Assembly (NCBI GenBank): GCA_964392245.1
Contig: CAYMOX010000016.1
Coordinates: 5,495-69,494, forward strand
Length of the DNA stretch: 64,000 bases
Direction: 5' to 3'
From: JAAUUJ01 sp964392245
Lineage (GTDB): Bacteria > Cyanobacteriota > Cyanobacteriia > Thermostichales > Thermostichaceae
Notes under the pieces: model-generated
Databases searched by the model: none
What the model saw: the letters and a program-made list of their open reading frames with translations, nothing else
Told to the model about the DNA's origin: nothing
Made by a program: the position numbers and the translations under genes
Part shown: piece by piece, positions 18,723 to 28,107 of the stretch
Layout: every line of letters starts with the position of its first letter
How positions within the stretch are numbered: position 1 is the first letter of the stretch

Positions 18723-20489
18723 CCTGACATGAGTGAACCCCAGTCTGCTCCACTGTCCGTGGGTACCCCAATTCACTGGTGGTCTCATGTCCATCCCCAA
18801 CCCTACTCTGCCTCGTATTTTCGTCCGCTCGGGATCAGTGCTCTGGAGGGGATGACCCCCTGGCAGGATCAACTGCTAGCTCTAGATCGAAGCTGGGGCT
18901 ATCTGCTGGCCTTGCATCCACCGACGGGGGTCTGTCAGCTGGTCAATCCCCATCTAGCCTTGGAGTTAAGGGGAACAACAGCCCTGACGGCCAATCAAGA
19001 GGGGTTGTGGCTGGCACGGGATAAGCGTATTTATTGCATTCCTCCGATAGAAGTTGACAAGGCTCAGGATCTGGAAGCCTACTACCGCTTTACTTCTCCC
19101 TATGGTTTGGAGGGGCTAGTCCTGGGGGATGTGGGTCTGTTTGCCACCTGTTTTCAGCGGGAGAAGATTCTCCTGTTTGATCCTGAGAGTGGTGCGCTGA
19201 TCCAGGAGTTTCAGGCTCCCGGGGTGGGGCGGGAACAACTGACCTATCAGCATGGATATTTATGGGTCAGTGATCGGGTTGAGGAAACCCTCTACGTCCT
19301 GGATCCAGACTCAGGCAGAGAGCTGGGTAGGATTCTCACCCCTTTTCCATCTCCGACGGGACTGAGTTTCTGGCAGGATCAGCTATGGGTTGCTTATGCC
19401 ACCGATGAGTCCTATATCCACGACAATCCGAATGCTCCTGATCCGTTATCGGTAGCGATCCGGAATAAGACTTTTATTGCACCTCTGCGCCTTAAGCCCA
19501 TGGGGTCTACCCCCGGGGATGAGGAGGATGGGGATGCCCCCCCTGCTGTTGCGGCTGCCTGTCCGATTCTTTTTTATCCCCAGGTGCGAGGTCCGCGGGC
19601 GACTTATACACTATCCAATGGTGTGCGGGTGGAATTTACCTATCTGGAGGAGCTGGCCCTGGAGGAAGACTGGTCTGTCCCCCAGCTGGAATGGAGTATT
19701 GCATTGCCCTGCACCAGTCCCCGCCAGATCTTGCATGAGGTTGTTCCGATCGGAGTCCCCTTTCGGTTGGAACACCAGCAGGGTCAACAGGTGGCCCATT
19801 TTTCACTCGGGGAGATCCACAGTGGCGAAGCGCGGCTGTTTGGCTGGAGGGCCATTCTCGATCTCTACAGCATCAAGTACCTGGTGGATCCGGAGGATGT
19901 GGAAGATCTGCCTTTACCCCAGGATCTGCAGGACCGCTATCTGATGGATGATGACAACCTGGCCATGGATAGTCCGATAGTTCAGGATGCGGCACGGGAA
20001 GCGATTGGGACTGAAACCAATCTGTTGCGGAAAATGGCTCGGATTCGGGAGTTTGTCTATGATCATCTCTCCTATCGGGTCACCCCTCGAATTGAATCGC
20101 CGGATGTGGTGTTGCGACGGGGAGAAGGCTCCTGCGGAGAATACGTGGGACTGATCCTGGCCTTAGCGAGGTTGAATGGGATCGCCTGCCGGACGGTGGG
20201 GCGGTACAAGTGCCCTCCTTATCCGGAGTACAGGCAGGTGCCCCTCTTTCCTGAATACAACCATGTCTGGATCGAGTTTTATCTGCCCGGTTGGGGGTGG
20301 GTGCCCATGGAGTCCAATCCCGATGATCTGGGGGATCGGCCCTACCCTTCGCGGTTTTTTATGGGGCTGCCCTGGACGCACATCGAAATTGCTAAGGGGA
20401 TCCCCTTTGAGGCCTGTAATGCGGCACCCCTTACCATCGGACAGCTCGCAGTCAATCACGTACAATTTCGGATTCTGGAGGAACTTTAG
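18723..20489 (+). CDS. beta-propeller / transglutaminase-like protein
   Basis: 588 residues from the ATG at 18723 (18732 also possible). The N-terminal 280 residues are a run of propeller-like strands (LLALDRSWGYLLALHP, GLWLARDKRIYCI, GYLWVSDRVEETLYVLDPDSGRELG, QLWVAYATDES). The C-terminal part is a transglutaminase-like cysteine protease domain: catalytic Cys in GEGSCGEYVGLILALARLNG, His in EYNHVWIEFYLPGWGWVPMESNPDD followed by the acidic residue. No signal peptide at this start. Such transglutaminase-like proteins are known near alpha-E and circularly permuted ATP-grasp genes, which occur about 3 kb downstream at 23241-25663. The 3' end overlaps lipA, on the other strand, by 38 bp. Confidence 0.8.
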   Translation, partial: PDMSEPQSAPLSVGTPIHWWSHVHPQPYSASYFRPLGISALEGMTPWQDQLLALDRSWGYLLALHPPTGVCQLVNPHLALELRGTTALTANQEGLWLARDKRIYCIPPIEVDKAQDLEAYYRFTSPYGLEGLVLGDVGLFATCFQREKILLFDPESGALIQEFQAPGVGREQLTYQHGYLWVSDRVEETLYVLDPDSGRELGRILTPFPSPTGLSFWQDQLWVAYATDESYIHDNPNAPDPLSVAIRNKTFIAPLRLKPMGSTPGDEEDGDAPPAVAAACPILFYPQVRGPRATYTLSNGVRVEFTYLEELALEEDWSVPQLEWSIALPCTSPRQILHEVVPIGVPFRLEHQQGQQVAHFSLGEIHSGEARLFGWRAILDLYSIKYLVDPEDVEDLPLPQDLQDRYLMDDDNLAMDSPIVQDAAREAIGTETNLLRKMARIREFVYDHLSYRVTPRIESPDVVLRRGEGSCGEYVGLILALARLNGIACRTVGRYKCPPYPEYRQVPLFPEYNHVWIEFYLPGWGWVPMESNPDDLGDRPYPSRFFMGLPWTHIEIAKGIPFEACNAAPLTIGQLAVNHVQFRILEEL

Positions 20490-21381
20490 GGGCGATGCGC
20501 ATTAACTCCTGCACCGCTTCGGCGTGATAGGAACTGCGAGTCAGGGGAGAGGCAACCACCTGAGCAAACCCCATAGCTTCCCCTTGCTGACGGAGGTGAT
20601 CAAATTCGACGGGGGTGACATAGCGTTGCACCTGCAGGTGGTGAGGGCTGGGCTGTAAATACTGACCCACGGTGATGATGTCACAGTGAACCCGGCGCAG
20701 ATCCCCCATGACCTCTAGAACTTCCTCCAGACTCTCCCCCAGGCCCAGCATGATGCCAGATTTGGTATAGATGCTTGGATTGAGATCATGCACCCGTTGC
20801 AGGAGTTCCAGAGAGCGCTCATAACGAGCCTGAGGACGAACACGTCGGTAGAGACGGGGAACTGTTTCGATATTGTGGTTAAGGACAGTGGGAACAGCTG
20901 CCACGATGGTCTGTAGAGCGTCCCAGTTCCCACACAGATCTGGGATCAGAACTTCAATCGTGGTCAGGGGCATGCGGGCGCGGCTGGATCGGATACAGGC
21001 CACAAACTGGCTGGCCCCCCCATCTGGCAGATCATCCCGGTTCACAGACGTGATCACAGCATGGCGAAGATGGAGCCGCTCAATCGCCTCGGCCACTCGC
21101 TCCGGTTCGGTGGGATCAAGGGGCAAGGTTTGCTTGTTGAAGTCAATATCGCAGTAGGGACAGGCTCGCGTGCAGGCGGGACCCATGATCAGAAAGGTGG
21201 CGGTGCGGTTGGCGAAGCATTCCCCCAAATTGGGGCAGGAGGCTTCCTCACAAACAGTGTTGAGGTGAAGATCCCGCAGCAACTCTTTCACCTCTCCCAC
21301 ATTGACCCCTTGAGGAGCCTTCACCCGCAGCCAAGGGGGCTTGCCGGAGGGTTGAGAGGATTGAGGGGGGTGAGTGAGCAT
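20452..21381 (-). CDS. lipA: lipoyl synthase
   Basis: Radical SAM enzyme that inserts two sulfur atoms into protein-bound octanoyl groups to give lipoyl cofactors. 309 residues. The auxiliary 4Fe-4S cluster ligands are Cys44, Cys49 and Cys55 (CEEASCPNLGEC) and the radical SAM cluster ligands are Cys70, Cys74 and Cys77 (CTRACPYC). The C-terminal RSSYHA motif that supplies the serine ligand is present. It converges on, and overlaps by 38 bp, the propeller-transglutaminase gene. Cyanobacteria often carry two lipA genes; only one is seen here. Confidence 0.97.
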   Translation of the reverse strand: MLTHPPQSSQPSGKPPWLRVKAPQGVNVGEVKELLRDLHLNTVCEEASCPNLGECFANRTATFLIMGPACTRACPYCDIDFNKQTLPLDPTEPERVAEAIERLHLRHAVITSVNRDDLPDGGASQFVACIRSSRARMPLTTIEVLIPDLCGNWDALQTIVAAVPTVLNHNIETVPRLYRRVRPQARYERSLELLQRVHDLNPSIYTKSGIMLGLGESLEEVLEVMGDLRRVHCDIITVGQYLQPSPHHLQVQRYVTPVEFDHLRQQGEAMGFAQVVASPLTRSSYHAEAVQELMRIAPKVPPESEIVRD

Positions 21382-21585
21382 AGAGATCCAAAACGCAAGC
21401 TTTGTTCATTCTCGCTCATTTCCTGAGGAGGATTCCTAACCCCTTGTATACAGCGTCTCCCGACCTGGTGAACCACAGTTAACCCATTAATTGTGCACTT
21501 CGGGATCCAGAAGTCGCATCGTAAGGGACTGGAAAATGCTGTATGGGTCTAAAGTAGAGGCAGTTGATGGCTGGCGGACGCTGTG

Positions 21586-23226
21586 ATGACCAAATATATC
21601 TTTGTGACCGGAGGAGTGGTTTCCAGTATTGGGAAAGGAATCATCGCGGCCAGTCTAGGGCGATTGCTCAAGTCGCGGGACTACTCCGTGTCCATCCTGA
21701 AGCTTGATCCCTACATCAATGTGGATCCGGGCACCATGAGTCCTTACCAGCATGGGGAAGTCTTTGTCACGGATGATGGGGCAGAAACCGACCTGGATCT
21801 GGGGCACTATGAGCGCTTTACGGACACCAGTATGTCTAAGCTGAACAATGTCACCACAGGTAGTATTTATCAGGCGGTGATCCTAAAGGAACGGCGAGGG
21901 GACTACCAGGGTGGCACAGTCCAGGTCATCCCCCATGTTACGAATGAAATTAAAGAACGGATCAAACGGGTGGCACAGGATACCCATCCAGATGTCGTGA
22001 TTGTGGAAGTGGGGGGGACGGTTGGGGATATTGAATCTCTGCCTTATCTAGAAGCAATCCGGCAATTTCGCAAGGACGCGGGGCGAGGCAATGTCATGTA
22101 CATCCACGTGACGCTGGTCCCCCTGATCAAGGCGGCGGGGGAAATGAAAACAAAACCCACTCAACACTCGGTTAAAGAGTTGCGCTCGATTGGGATTCAG
22201 CCGGATATGCTGGTTTGCCGCTGTGAGGAGCCCCTGCAGCCCAGCTTGAAAGCCAAGATCGCCGAATTTTGTGACGTTCCCGAATCTTGTGTGATCCAGG
22301 CTCAGGATGCCCCCAGTATCTACGATGTGCCTCTGATCATGGAGAAGGAAGGTCTGGCTCATCAGGTGATGGATATTTTGAACATGGAACCGCGGTCTCC
22401 CGATCTGCATCACTGGCAGGTGCTGGTGGAACGGTTGCATCATCCGCAGCACGAGGTGGACATTGCTCTGGTGGGTAAATACGTGCAGTTAACCGATGCT
22501 TATCTCTCGGTGGTGGAAGCCCTGGGCCATGCGGGGCTGGCCTTGAACTGTCGGGTGCGGATCCGGTGGGTATCGGCGGAGAATGTGGAACTGCAGGGAC
22601 CAGAGGTATTATTGCAGGGGATAGATGGGGTTGTGGTGCCCGGTGGGTTTGGTCACCGTGGCGTGGCAGGTAAAATTCGGACAGTGGGCTATGTCCGTGA
22701 TCACCAGCTTCCCTATTTAGGACTATGTCTGGGGATGCAGTGTGCGGTGATTGACTGGGGGGTGAAACAGGCTCATCTGGAGCAGGCCAACAGTTCTGAG
22801 TTTGATCCCGATACCCCCAACCCGGTGATCAGTTTGCTCCCCGAGCAACGGGATGTGGAGGATCTGGGAGGGACCATGCGCTTAGGTCTATACCCCTGCA
22901 AACTGCAACCCCAAACCCTGGCGGCTCAACTGTACGGGGAGTCTGTGATCTACGAGCGGCATCGTCACCGCTATGAGTTTAATAATGCCTACCGGACCTT
23001 GTTTATTGAATCGGGGTATGTGATCAGCGGCACTTCTCCTGATAACCGTTTGGTGGAGATCATTGAACTACCCTCCCATCCCTATTTCCTTGCCACCCAA
23101 TTCCATCCCGAGTTTCGCTCTCGTCCGGATAAACCTCACCCGCTTTTTTACGGCCTTGTGGAAGCAGCTCTTGCTCATCGCCAGCAGCGGCAATCTTCCC
23201 CCCTGGTGCATTTGCAAAATACTTGA
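21586..23226 (+). CDS. pyrG: CTP synthase
   Basis: Makes CTP from UTP with glutamine as nitrogen donor. 547 residues with the ATG at 21586 (a GTG lies directly before it). The N-terminal synthetase domain has the P-loop-like GGVVSSIGKGI; the C-terminal class I glutamine amidotransferase has the nucleophile Cys381 (GLCLGMQC) and the catalytic HPEF near residue 510. The spacer upstream (21382-21585) shows no other gene. With pyrF at 12255 this is the second pyrimidine-pathway gene in the window, but they are not in one operon. Confidence 0.98.
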   Translation: MTKYIFVTGGVVSSIGKGIIAASLGRLLKSRDYSVSILKLDPYINVDPGTMSPYQHGEVFVTDDGAETDLDLGHYERFTDTSMSKLNNVTTGSIYQAVILKERRGDYQGGTVQVIPHVTNEIKERIKRVAQDTHPDVVIVEVGGTVGDIESLPYLEAIRQFRKDAGRGNVMYIHVTLVPLIKAAGEMKTKPTQHSVKELRSIGIQPDMLVCRCEEPLQPSLKAKIAEFCDVPESCVIQAQDAPSIYDVPLIMEKEGLAHQVMDILNMEPRSPDLHHWQVLVERLHHPQHEVDIALVGKYVQLTDAYLSVVEALGHAGLALNCRVRIRWVSAENVELQGPEVLLQGIDGVVVPGGFGHRGVAGKIRTVGYVRDHQLPYLGLCLGMQCAVIDWGVKQAHLEQANSSEFDPDTPNPVISLLPEQRDVEDLGGTMRLGLYPCKLQPQTLAAQLYGESVIYERHRHRYEFNNAYRTLFIESGYVISGTSPDNRLVEIIELPSHPYFLATQFHPEFRSRPDKPHPLFYGLVEAALAHRQQRQSSPLVHLQNT

Positions 23227-23240
23227 ATGCTTGCTTTCAT

Positions 23241-24206
23241 CTACGGCACTGTACTGGTGGATTGGGAAAAGAAAGTGGCAAACATTTTGTCGTCAATTCG
23301 GTTTAACTGCAGCTGTAAATCATTGAGAAACTCATGTAAGCCCTGGTGAATAATTTCATCAATGGTGAGATACCCCAATTCAGACTGGAGACGCCCCAGG
23401 GATCGCTCTACCGGATCTCTCCAGGTGCCAGAGGGTGTACCTGTGATCTGACGGAGGGAGTGATCGGCCTGCATGAGGCAAAACATAATCGAGCGAGGAA
23501 ATTCACGATCCAGAATCAGGAATTCAGCAACACCAGTGGGGCTGATGCGATGGTGTCGGCTTTTTTTGCGATACATTTCATAGGCGCTGGTGGATTTAAG
23601 TAACGCAATCCATTGCAGATCATCCAGAACTGATCCCACGTCCTGAGGTGAAGGCAGCAAAATAAAATATTTCACATCCAGGATGCGCGAGGTTTTATCG
23701 GCCCGCTCCAGTAGGCGACCCATCTGACCAAAGTGCCAGCCTTCGCTGTGGGACATGGTGGCATCCATCACCCCCGCAAATAAATGACTGGCAAGTTTGA
23801 TCTCACTGAAGAGGGCACTGACATCTGGCAAGGAGAATTGCTGGGTTCCCTGTTTCACCAGCAGGTAAAAACTATTCAGCTGTTCCCACATTTCGGAGGA
23901 GATAATCTCACGAACCGAGCGGGCATTTTCGCGGGCTTTATGCAGACAATTAAGGATGGAATTGGGATAGTTTGGATCAAAGGCTAAAAAATGAATTGTG
24001 GTTTCGGCGCTGGCCATGCCGTAGCGCTCTAGAAAGAGGTTGAGATCACCCGTAGCCGCCAGAATCGGATCCCACTGCTGAGTCATGCCTGGGGAAGGAG
24101 CATCAAGAATCAGATTGAGATTGACATCAATAAAGCGGGCAACATTTTCTGCTCGCTCCACGTAGCGGTTAATCCAATAGATGGAATCAGCAACCCGGCT
24201 CAACAT
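23241..24206 (-). CDS. alpha-E domain protein (DUF403)
   Basis: 321 residues, almost entirely helical, starting with the family hallmark MLSRVADSIYWINRYVERAENVARF. Alpha-E proteins are known to occur with circularly permuted ATP-grasp proteins and transglutaminases in predicted peptide-ligase or peptide-tagging systems; the chemistry remains unestablished. The start overlaps the end of the upstream ATP-grasp gene by 7 bp, showing a two-gene operon. It converges on pyrG with a 14 bp gap. Confidence 0.9.
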   Translation of the reverse strand: MLSRVADSIYWINRYVERAENVARFIDVNLNLILDAPSPGMTQQWDPILAATGDLNLFLERYGMASAETTIHFLAFDPNYPNSILNCLHKARENARSVREIISSEMWEQLNSFYLLVKQGTQQFSLPDVSALFSEIKLASHLFAGVMDATMSHSEGWHFGQMGRLLERADKTSRILDVKYFILLPSPQDVGSVLDDLQWIALLKSTSAYEMYRKKSRHHRISPTGVAEFLILDREFPRSIMFCLMQADHSLRQITGTPSGTWRDPVERSLGRLQSELGYLTIDEIIHQGLHEFLNDLQLQLNRIDDKMFATFFSQSTSTVP

Positions 24207-25663
24207 GGCGGATCCTCACACAGCACCCAGGTGTCTTTACTGCCGCCCCCCTGCGAGGAATTCACGACTAGCGATCCGCGTTTGAGGGCCACCCGCGTCA
24301 GTCCCCCGGGATGCACATAAATCTCCTTGCCAAAGAGAACATAAGGACGCAGATCCACATGACAGCCCTCCAGGGTGTAGCCTCCTGATGGATCGGGAAT
24401 TAATGTGGGGACACGGGAGAGACAAAGGGTGGGTTGGGCAATGTAGTTACGGGGATTGGCCTGCAATCGCTGGGCAAACTCCTGCCGTTGATCGGGCGTC
24501 GATTGCGGACCCATGAGCATGCCATAGCCACCCGACTCATTGGCTGCTTTCACCACTAGATGCTCCAGATGGGCCAGAACATACTCCCGTTGGGGTGGAT
24601 CACTGCAGATGTAGGTGGGAACATTGGCCAGCAATTGATCTTCCCCCAGGTAATACTTGATCATCTGGGGAACGTAGGCATAGATCACTTTGTCATCAGC
24701 AATGCCAGTGCCAGGAGCATTGGCTATCCCCAGACGACCGGAGCGGTAGACTTCCATGAGGCCGGGGACCCCCAGCAGGGAATTCGGATTGAAAACCAGC
24801 GGATCGAGAAACGTATCGTCGATCCGGCGATAAACCACATCCACGCGACGCAGACCCCGGGTGGTGCGCATTTGCAGATAGCCATCCGCCACCACCAGAT
24901 CCCGACCCTCCACCAGTTCGACTCCCATTTGCTGGGCGAGAAAGGAATGCTCAAAATAGGCGGAATTATAGATTCCTGGCGTAAGAACCACCACCGTGGG
25001 ATCCGTGAGATGGGCGGGCAGCAGATGCAGGAGGGTTTCCAGGAGGTGACTGGGATATTCATCCACAGGTTGGATCCCCAGGGTCTGAAACAGCGTCGGA
25101 AAAATGCTTTTCATCACCCGCCGATTTTCCAGGACATAGGAGATCCCGGAAGGACAACGCAGATTATCTTCTAAAACGTACCAGCGACCATCCCGATCCC
25201 GCACCAGATCCGTCCCGGTGATGTGGCACCAGATGTGATCGGGAGGTGTGAGGCCCACACAGGCAGGCAGGAAGCCCTGGGCAGAGGCAATGATTTCCCG
25301 AGGAATCACTCCATCTTTCAGGATCTTCTGATCGTGATAGATGTCATCAATAAAGAGGTTGAGGGCATAGATTCTTTGTTTCAACCCAGCTTCCAGGTGC
25401 CGCCACTCAGCCGCCGAGAGAATGCGAGGGATGACGTCAAAGGGAAAAATGCGCTCCGCTCCCTGAGCATCGCTGTACACCCCGAAGGTAATGCCCATGC
25501 GGTAGAAGGCGGCCTGAGCTGCATCCTGCCGTTGCCTGAGTTCCCCCTCCTTCAGGGAGTGGATCCTTTCCACCAACGGGATGGCCTGGGGGCGCGGTTG
25601 ATTGAGAGCTGCAAAGAGCTCGTCGTAAAAACCTACCCCCGGATCATAGGTGTCGAAACGCAC
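24200..25663 (-). CDS. circularly permuted type 2 ATP-grasp protein
   Basis: 487 residues. Characteristic stretches are MRFDTYDPGVGFYDELF, GITFGVYSDAQGAERIFPFDVIPRIL, WYVLEDNLRCPSGISYVLENR (ATP/metal site) and VVKAANESGGYGMLMGP. The family (DUF404/DUF407) belongs to ATP-grasp carboxylate-amine ligases thought to join amino acids or peptides. It forms an overlapping operon with the alpha-E gene; the propeller-transglutaminase gene lies further off. Substrate unknown. Cytoplasmic, no signal peptide. Confidence 0.92.
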   Translation of the reverse strand: MRFDTYDPGVGFYDELFAALNQPRPQAIPLVERIHSLKEGELRQRQDAAQAAFYRMGITFGVYSDAQGAERIFPFDVIPRILSAAEWRHLEAGLKQRIYALNLFIDDIYHDQKILKDGVIPREIIASAQGFLPACVGLTPPDHIWCHITGTDLVRDRDGRWYVLEDNLRCPSGISYVLENRRVMKSIFPTLFQTLGIQPVDEYPSHLLETLLHLLPAHLTDPTVVVLTPGIYNSAYFEHSFLAQQMGVELVEGRDLVVADGYLQMRTTRGLRRVDVVYRRIDDTFLDPLVFNPNSLLGVPGLMEVYRSGRLGIANAPGTGIADDKVIYAYVPQMIKYYLGEDQLLANVPTYICSDPPQREYVLAHLEHLVVKAANESGGYGMLMGPQSTPDQRQEFAQRLQANPRNYIAQPTLCLSRVPTLIPDPSGGYTLEGCHVDLRPYVLFGKEIYVHPGGLTRVALKRGSLVVNSSQGGGSKDTWVLCEDPPC

Positions 25664-25738
25664 AGGTGATCAGCAACCCTTTCTCAGAGAACCTGCTTCT
25701 ACTGTCGATCTGGAGATGCCCTTTTTTTGTCTCAAGAG

Positions 25739-27193
25739 TTACATTTCGGGGTTGAGAAAAATCTGGGGGGTAAACATACCATGCAGAAGGTATGGAACAT
25801 GATGCTTCAGGTGGACCTTGGCCAGCGGCCCCTCAGCTAAACGATCCGCGGCAAATATTGCCAGGAACGAGCGACGGCGACTGGCATCAAACACCAGGGT
25901 GAGCAGCCAACCCTGATCTTCTGCGGTGGCATCCGGATAAGGGATAAACTCAGGTTCCCCCACATAGCCCCAAGGGCCAAAACTAAAGATCTCCTGTTCC
26001 CCTGTGTTGACATTGAATTTAAGCATGGCCTGCAGAGGAGCGTTGCCGGTGGGCAGATGGGTTGCACCCAGGTATACCCATTCATGGGGATGACCAACCA
26101 CGCGGGGATGAACGGCGGGGAACTCGACTGTGCGCTCCAGCAGTTGATGCCGTTGCACCTGACCCTGTTCCAGGTTCACTCGAAAACGGCAGAGCTTGCC
26201 CGCAGGCACCTGATCAAAATCCACATCCCGGAAATTCATTTCGGGTTCGAGGGTGGGGAAGCGGTCGTAGACAATCGAATCAAAAAGGATTTCTGCTCCT
26301 GATTCATAGCCATTGACATGATGAAAGACAAATCCAGCCTCGGTTTCCAGGGTATGCAGGGTGTAGGAATGATCAAAGATCAAGAGTTTTGCTGGAGACT
26401 TGGGATCGAGATACAAACAGGTGCCCACGGGCTGAAAGCCCAGAAGAAACGGGAAAGGGTTGAGGCCAATGGGATTCTGACAGAAAATGCGGTGGGAAGG
26501 GGTCCAGACAAAATCATGCAAAAAGGCAAAACCGGGAATCGAATGCTCTCGGCGTTCCACCAGCTGACCCTGAGGATCGAGGGTATAGAAGACAATTTTC
26601 GAGTTGAGGCCCGTTTCCACCCCAAAAGCCTGCAAATTGCCGTTGCGGGGATCAAACCGCGGATGAGCGGTGAAGGGTTGAGTGGGGCGAATCAATCCCC
26701 CAAAGGTTTCTCGACCGAGGGTATCCAGAGTCGAGGGATCGAGGCGGTAGGGGGCGGCAGCCTCCCAGAGGGCCAGCAGTTTGTCCCCGTGATAGATAAT
26801 GTTCGTGTTGGCGGGGTTTTTGAAGTTGAGATCAAATAAGTTGCTCCACCAGCCTCCCGGTTTTTGGGTGCCAAACACCCCCCGATAAAGAATTTTTCCA
26901 GCTTTCTGTTCTGCCAGATACTCAGGTGTGCGAACAAAACGGTTGGCAAAATGGCATCGCCCTTCGGTAAACGTCAAGGCAATCACCATTCCATCCCCAT
27001 CAAAAGGATGACCATACTCCTGGCCATTGATCTCCAGTCTGCCGGGGCCATTGCGGAAGAGGGTTCCCTGAAGCTGACGGGGGAGGGTGCCTTCAATCTC
27101 ATCGATCCAATAGCTGTATTCGTGAGGAAGGGTGGTATAGCCCTGTTCCCAATCTTGATGGGTGAAAGAACTAGCGGCAGAGGTGGTGACCAT
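25739..27193 (-). CDS. carotenoid oxygenase (apocarotenoid-15,15'-oxygenase-like)
   Basis: Non-heme iron oxygenase that cleaves carotenoid or apocarotenal double bonds, giving retinal-type products in the cyanobacterial enzyme. The four iron-binding histidines are visible in TAHPRFD, FLHDFVWT, FHHVNGYE and the C-terminal HGMF. 484 residues from the ATG at 27193 (MVTTSAASSFTHQDW), chosen because it matches the N terminus expected for the family; the frame opens 57 bases further upstream. RPE65 family membership is firm; the exact substrate is not shown. It stands alone, 23 bp downstream of the RodZ-like gene in the same direction. Confidence 0.93.
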   Translation of the reverse strand: MVTTSAASSFTHQDWEQGYTTLPHEYSYWIDEIEGTLPRQLQGTLFRNGPGRLEINGQEYGHPFDGDGMVIALTFTEGRCHFANRFVRTPEYLAEQKAGKILYRGVFGTQKPGGWWSNLFDLNFKNPANTNIIYHGDKLLALWEAAAPYRLDPSTLDTLGRETFGGLIRPTQPFTAHPRFDPRNGNLQAFGVETGLNSKIVFYTLDPQGQLVERREHSIPGFAFLHDFVWTPSHRIFCQNPIGLNPFPFLLGFQPVGTCLYLDPKSPAKLLIFDHSYTLHTLETEAGFVFHHVNGYESGAEILFDSIVYDRFPTLEPEMNFRDVDFDQVPAGKLCRFRVNLEQGQVQRHQLLERTVEFPAVHPRVVGHPHEWVYLGATHLPTGNAPLQAMLKFNVNTGEQEIFSFGPWGYVGEPEFIPYPDATAEDQGWLLTLVFDASRRRSFLAIFAADRLAEGPLAKVHLKHHVPYLLHGMFTPQIFLNPEM

Positions 27194-27273
27194 CGCAATT
27201 TGCCTAATCAGACCCTCGTTATTCTCGCTTGAATTTATGTTAAGTGCCAATCAACGGTCGAAATGAACTGATC

Positions 27274-28107
27274 TCAGGGCTCAAAGATCTGCTCTTTCAC
27301 CTCGCCAAAATCTCCCATGACGCCCAGGGTTTGATTGTTATAGGTTAAGAGGACACCACCAGCATTGCCCGCCCGGATCACAATCGAACGTTCCGCTGTC
27401 CAATTGCGCTGAGATCCGGGTTGGAGTGTGTCCTCGAAAACGGTCTGACCGTCAGCCACCACACGCAGCCAGGAGGGACTGTCTTCGATCTTGATACCAA
27501 TTTGGACGGGCTGGCCATTCACACCCGGTCCATATAAAGGTGGAGTGGAGGAAGGATAGATGCCATCAATGCGTGTCCAGTCCTGAATAGAAGGGAAAAT
27601 GCGAGGCAATGTGGTGGGGGTCTCAGGGTTGTTGCCTGCTGTCTCAGAGTTCGTGTTCTCAAACCAGGAGGCGAAAGGGGATACCCGTCCTTCCAATAAA
27701 GCGGAGAGCACCCCAACAGCAACCATGACCAGGATCAAATAGGCGGTCCATAGGTGCAGGGGGCGGAACTGAAAAGACCCCTCCAGGCGCTTAGGAGGGA
27801 GAGTGGTTGTGGAGATGGGAGTAGAGCGGTGAGTGATCAGAGGTTGAGCACGATCAGCCAGGGCCTGACCATTCAAACCTAAATATTCACCGTAGTGTTT
27901 GATAAACCCACGCACGTAGACCATTTCGGGGAGTTTACTCAGATCTCCCTTTTCCAAAGCGATCAGATACTGGCTTCGGATAAATGTATCGTGAGCTACC
28001 TCTGCAATGGTGAGCCCGCGTGCTTCCCTTGTCTGGCGCAGGAGGGAGCCTAAAGCTTCTAACGTCTCCATGGGGCTGAAACGGTCCTGTGTAGGTTCAA
28101 GAGACAT
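27274..28107 (-). CDS. RodZ-like helix-turn-helix membrane protein
   Basis: 277 residues from the ATG at 28107 (MSLEPTQDR). The N-terminal Cro/C1-type helix-turn-helix (LGSLLRQTREARGLTIAEVAHDTFIRSQYLIALEKGDLSKLPEMVYVRGFIKHYGEYLGL) is followed by a single membrane span (WTAYLILVMVAVGVLSALLEG) and a C-terminal periplasmic DUF4115-type beta domain (VQIGIKIEDSPSWLRVVADGQTVFEDTLQPGSQRNWTA). This is the architecture of RodZ, which links MreB to the cell-wall elongation machinery. The start overlaps the end of the upstream pseudouridine synthase gene by 11 bp, so the two share a transcript. Confidence 0.85.
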   Translation of the reverse strand: MSLEPTQDRFSPMETLEALGSLLRQTREARGLTIAEVAHDTFIRSQYLIALEKGDLSKLPEMVYVRGFIKHYGEYLGLNGQALADRAQPLITHRSTPISTTTLPPKRLEGSFQFRPLHLWTAYLILVMVAVGVLSALLEGRVSPFASWFENTNSETAGNNPETPTTLPRIFPSIQDWTRIDGIYPSSTPPLYGPGVNGQPVQIGIKIEDSPSWLRVVADGQTVFEDTLQPGSQRNWTAERSIVIRAGNAGGVLLTYNNQTLGVMGDFGEVKEQIFEP

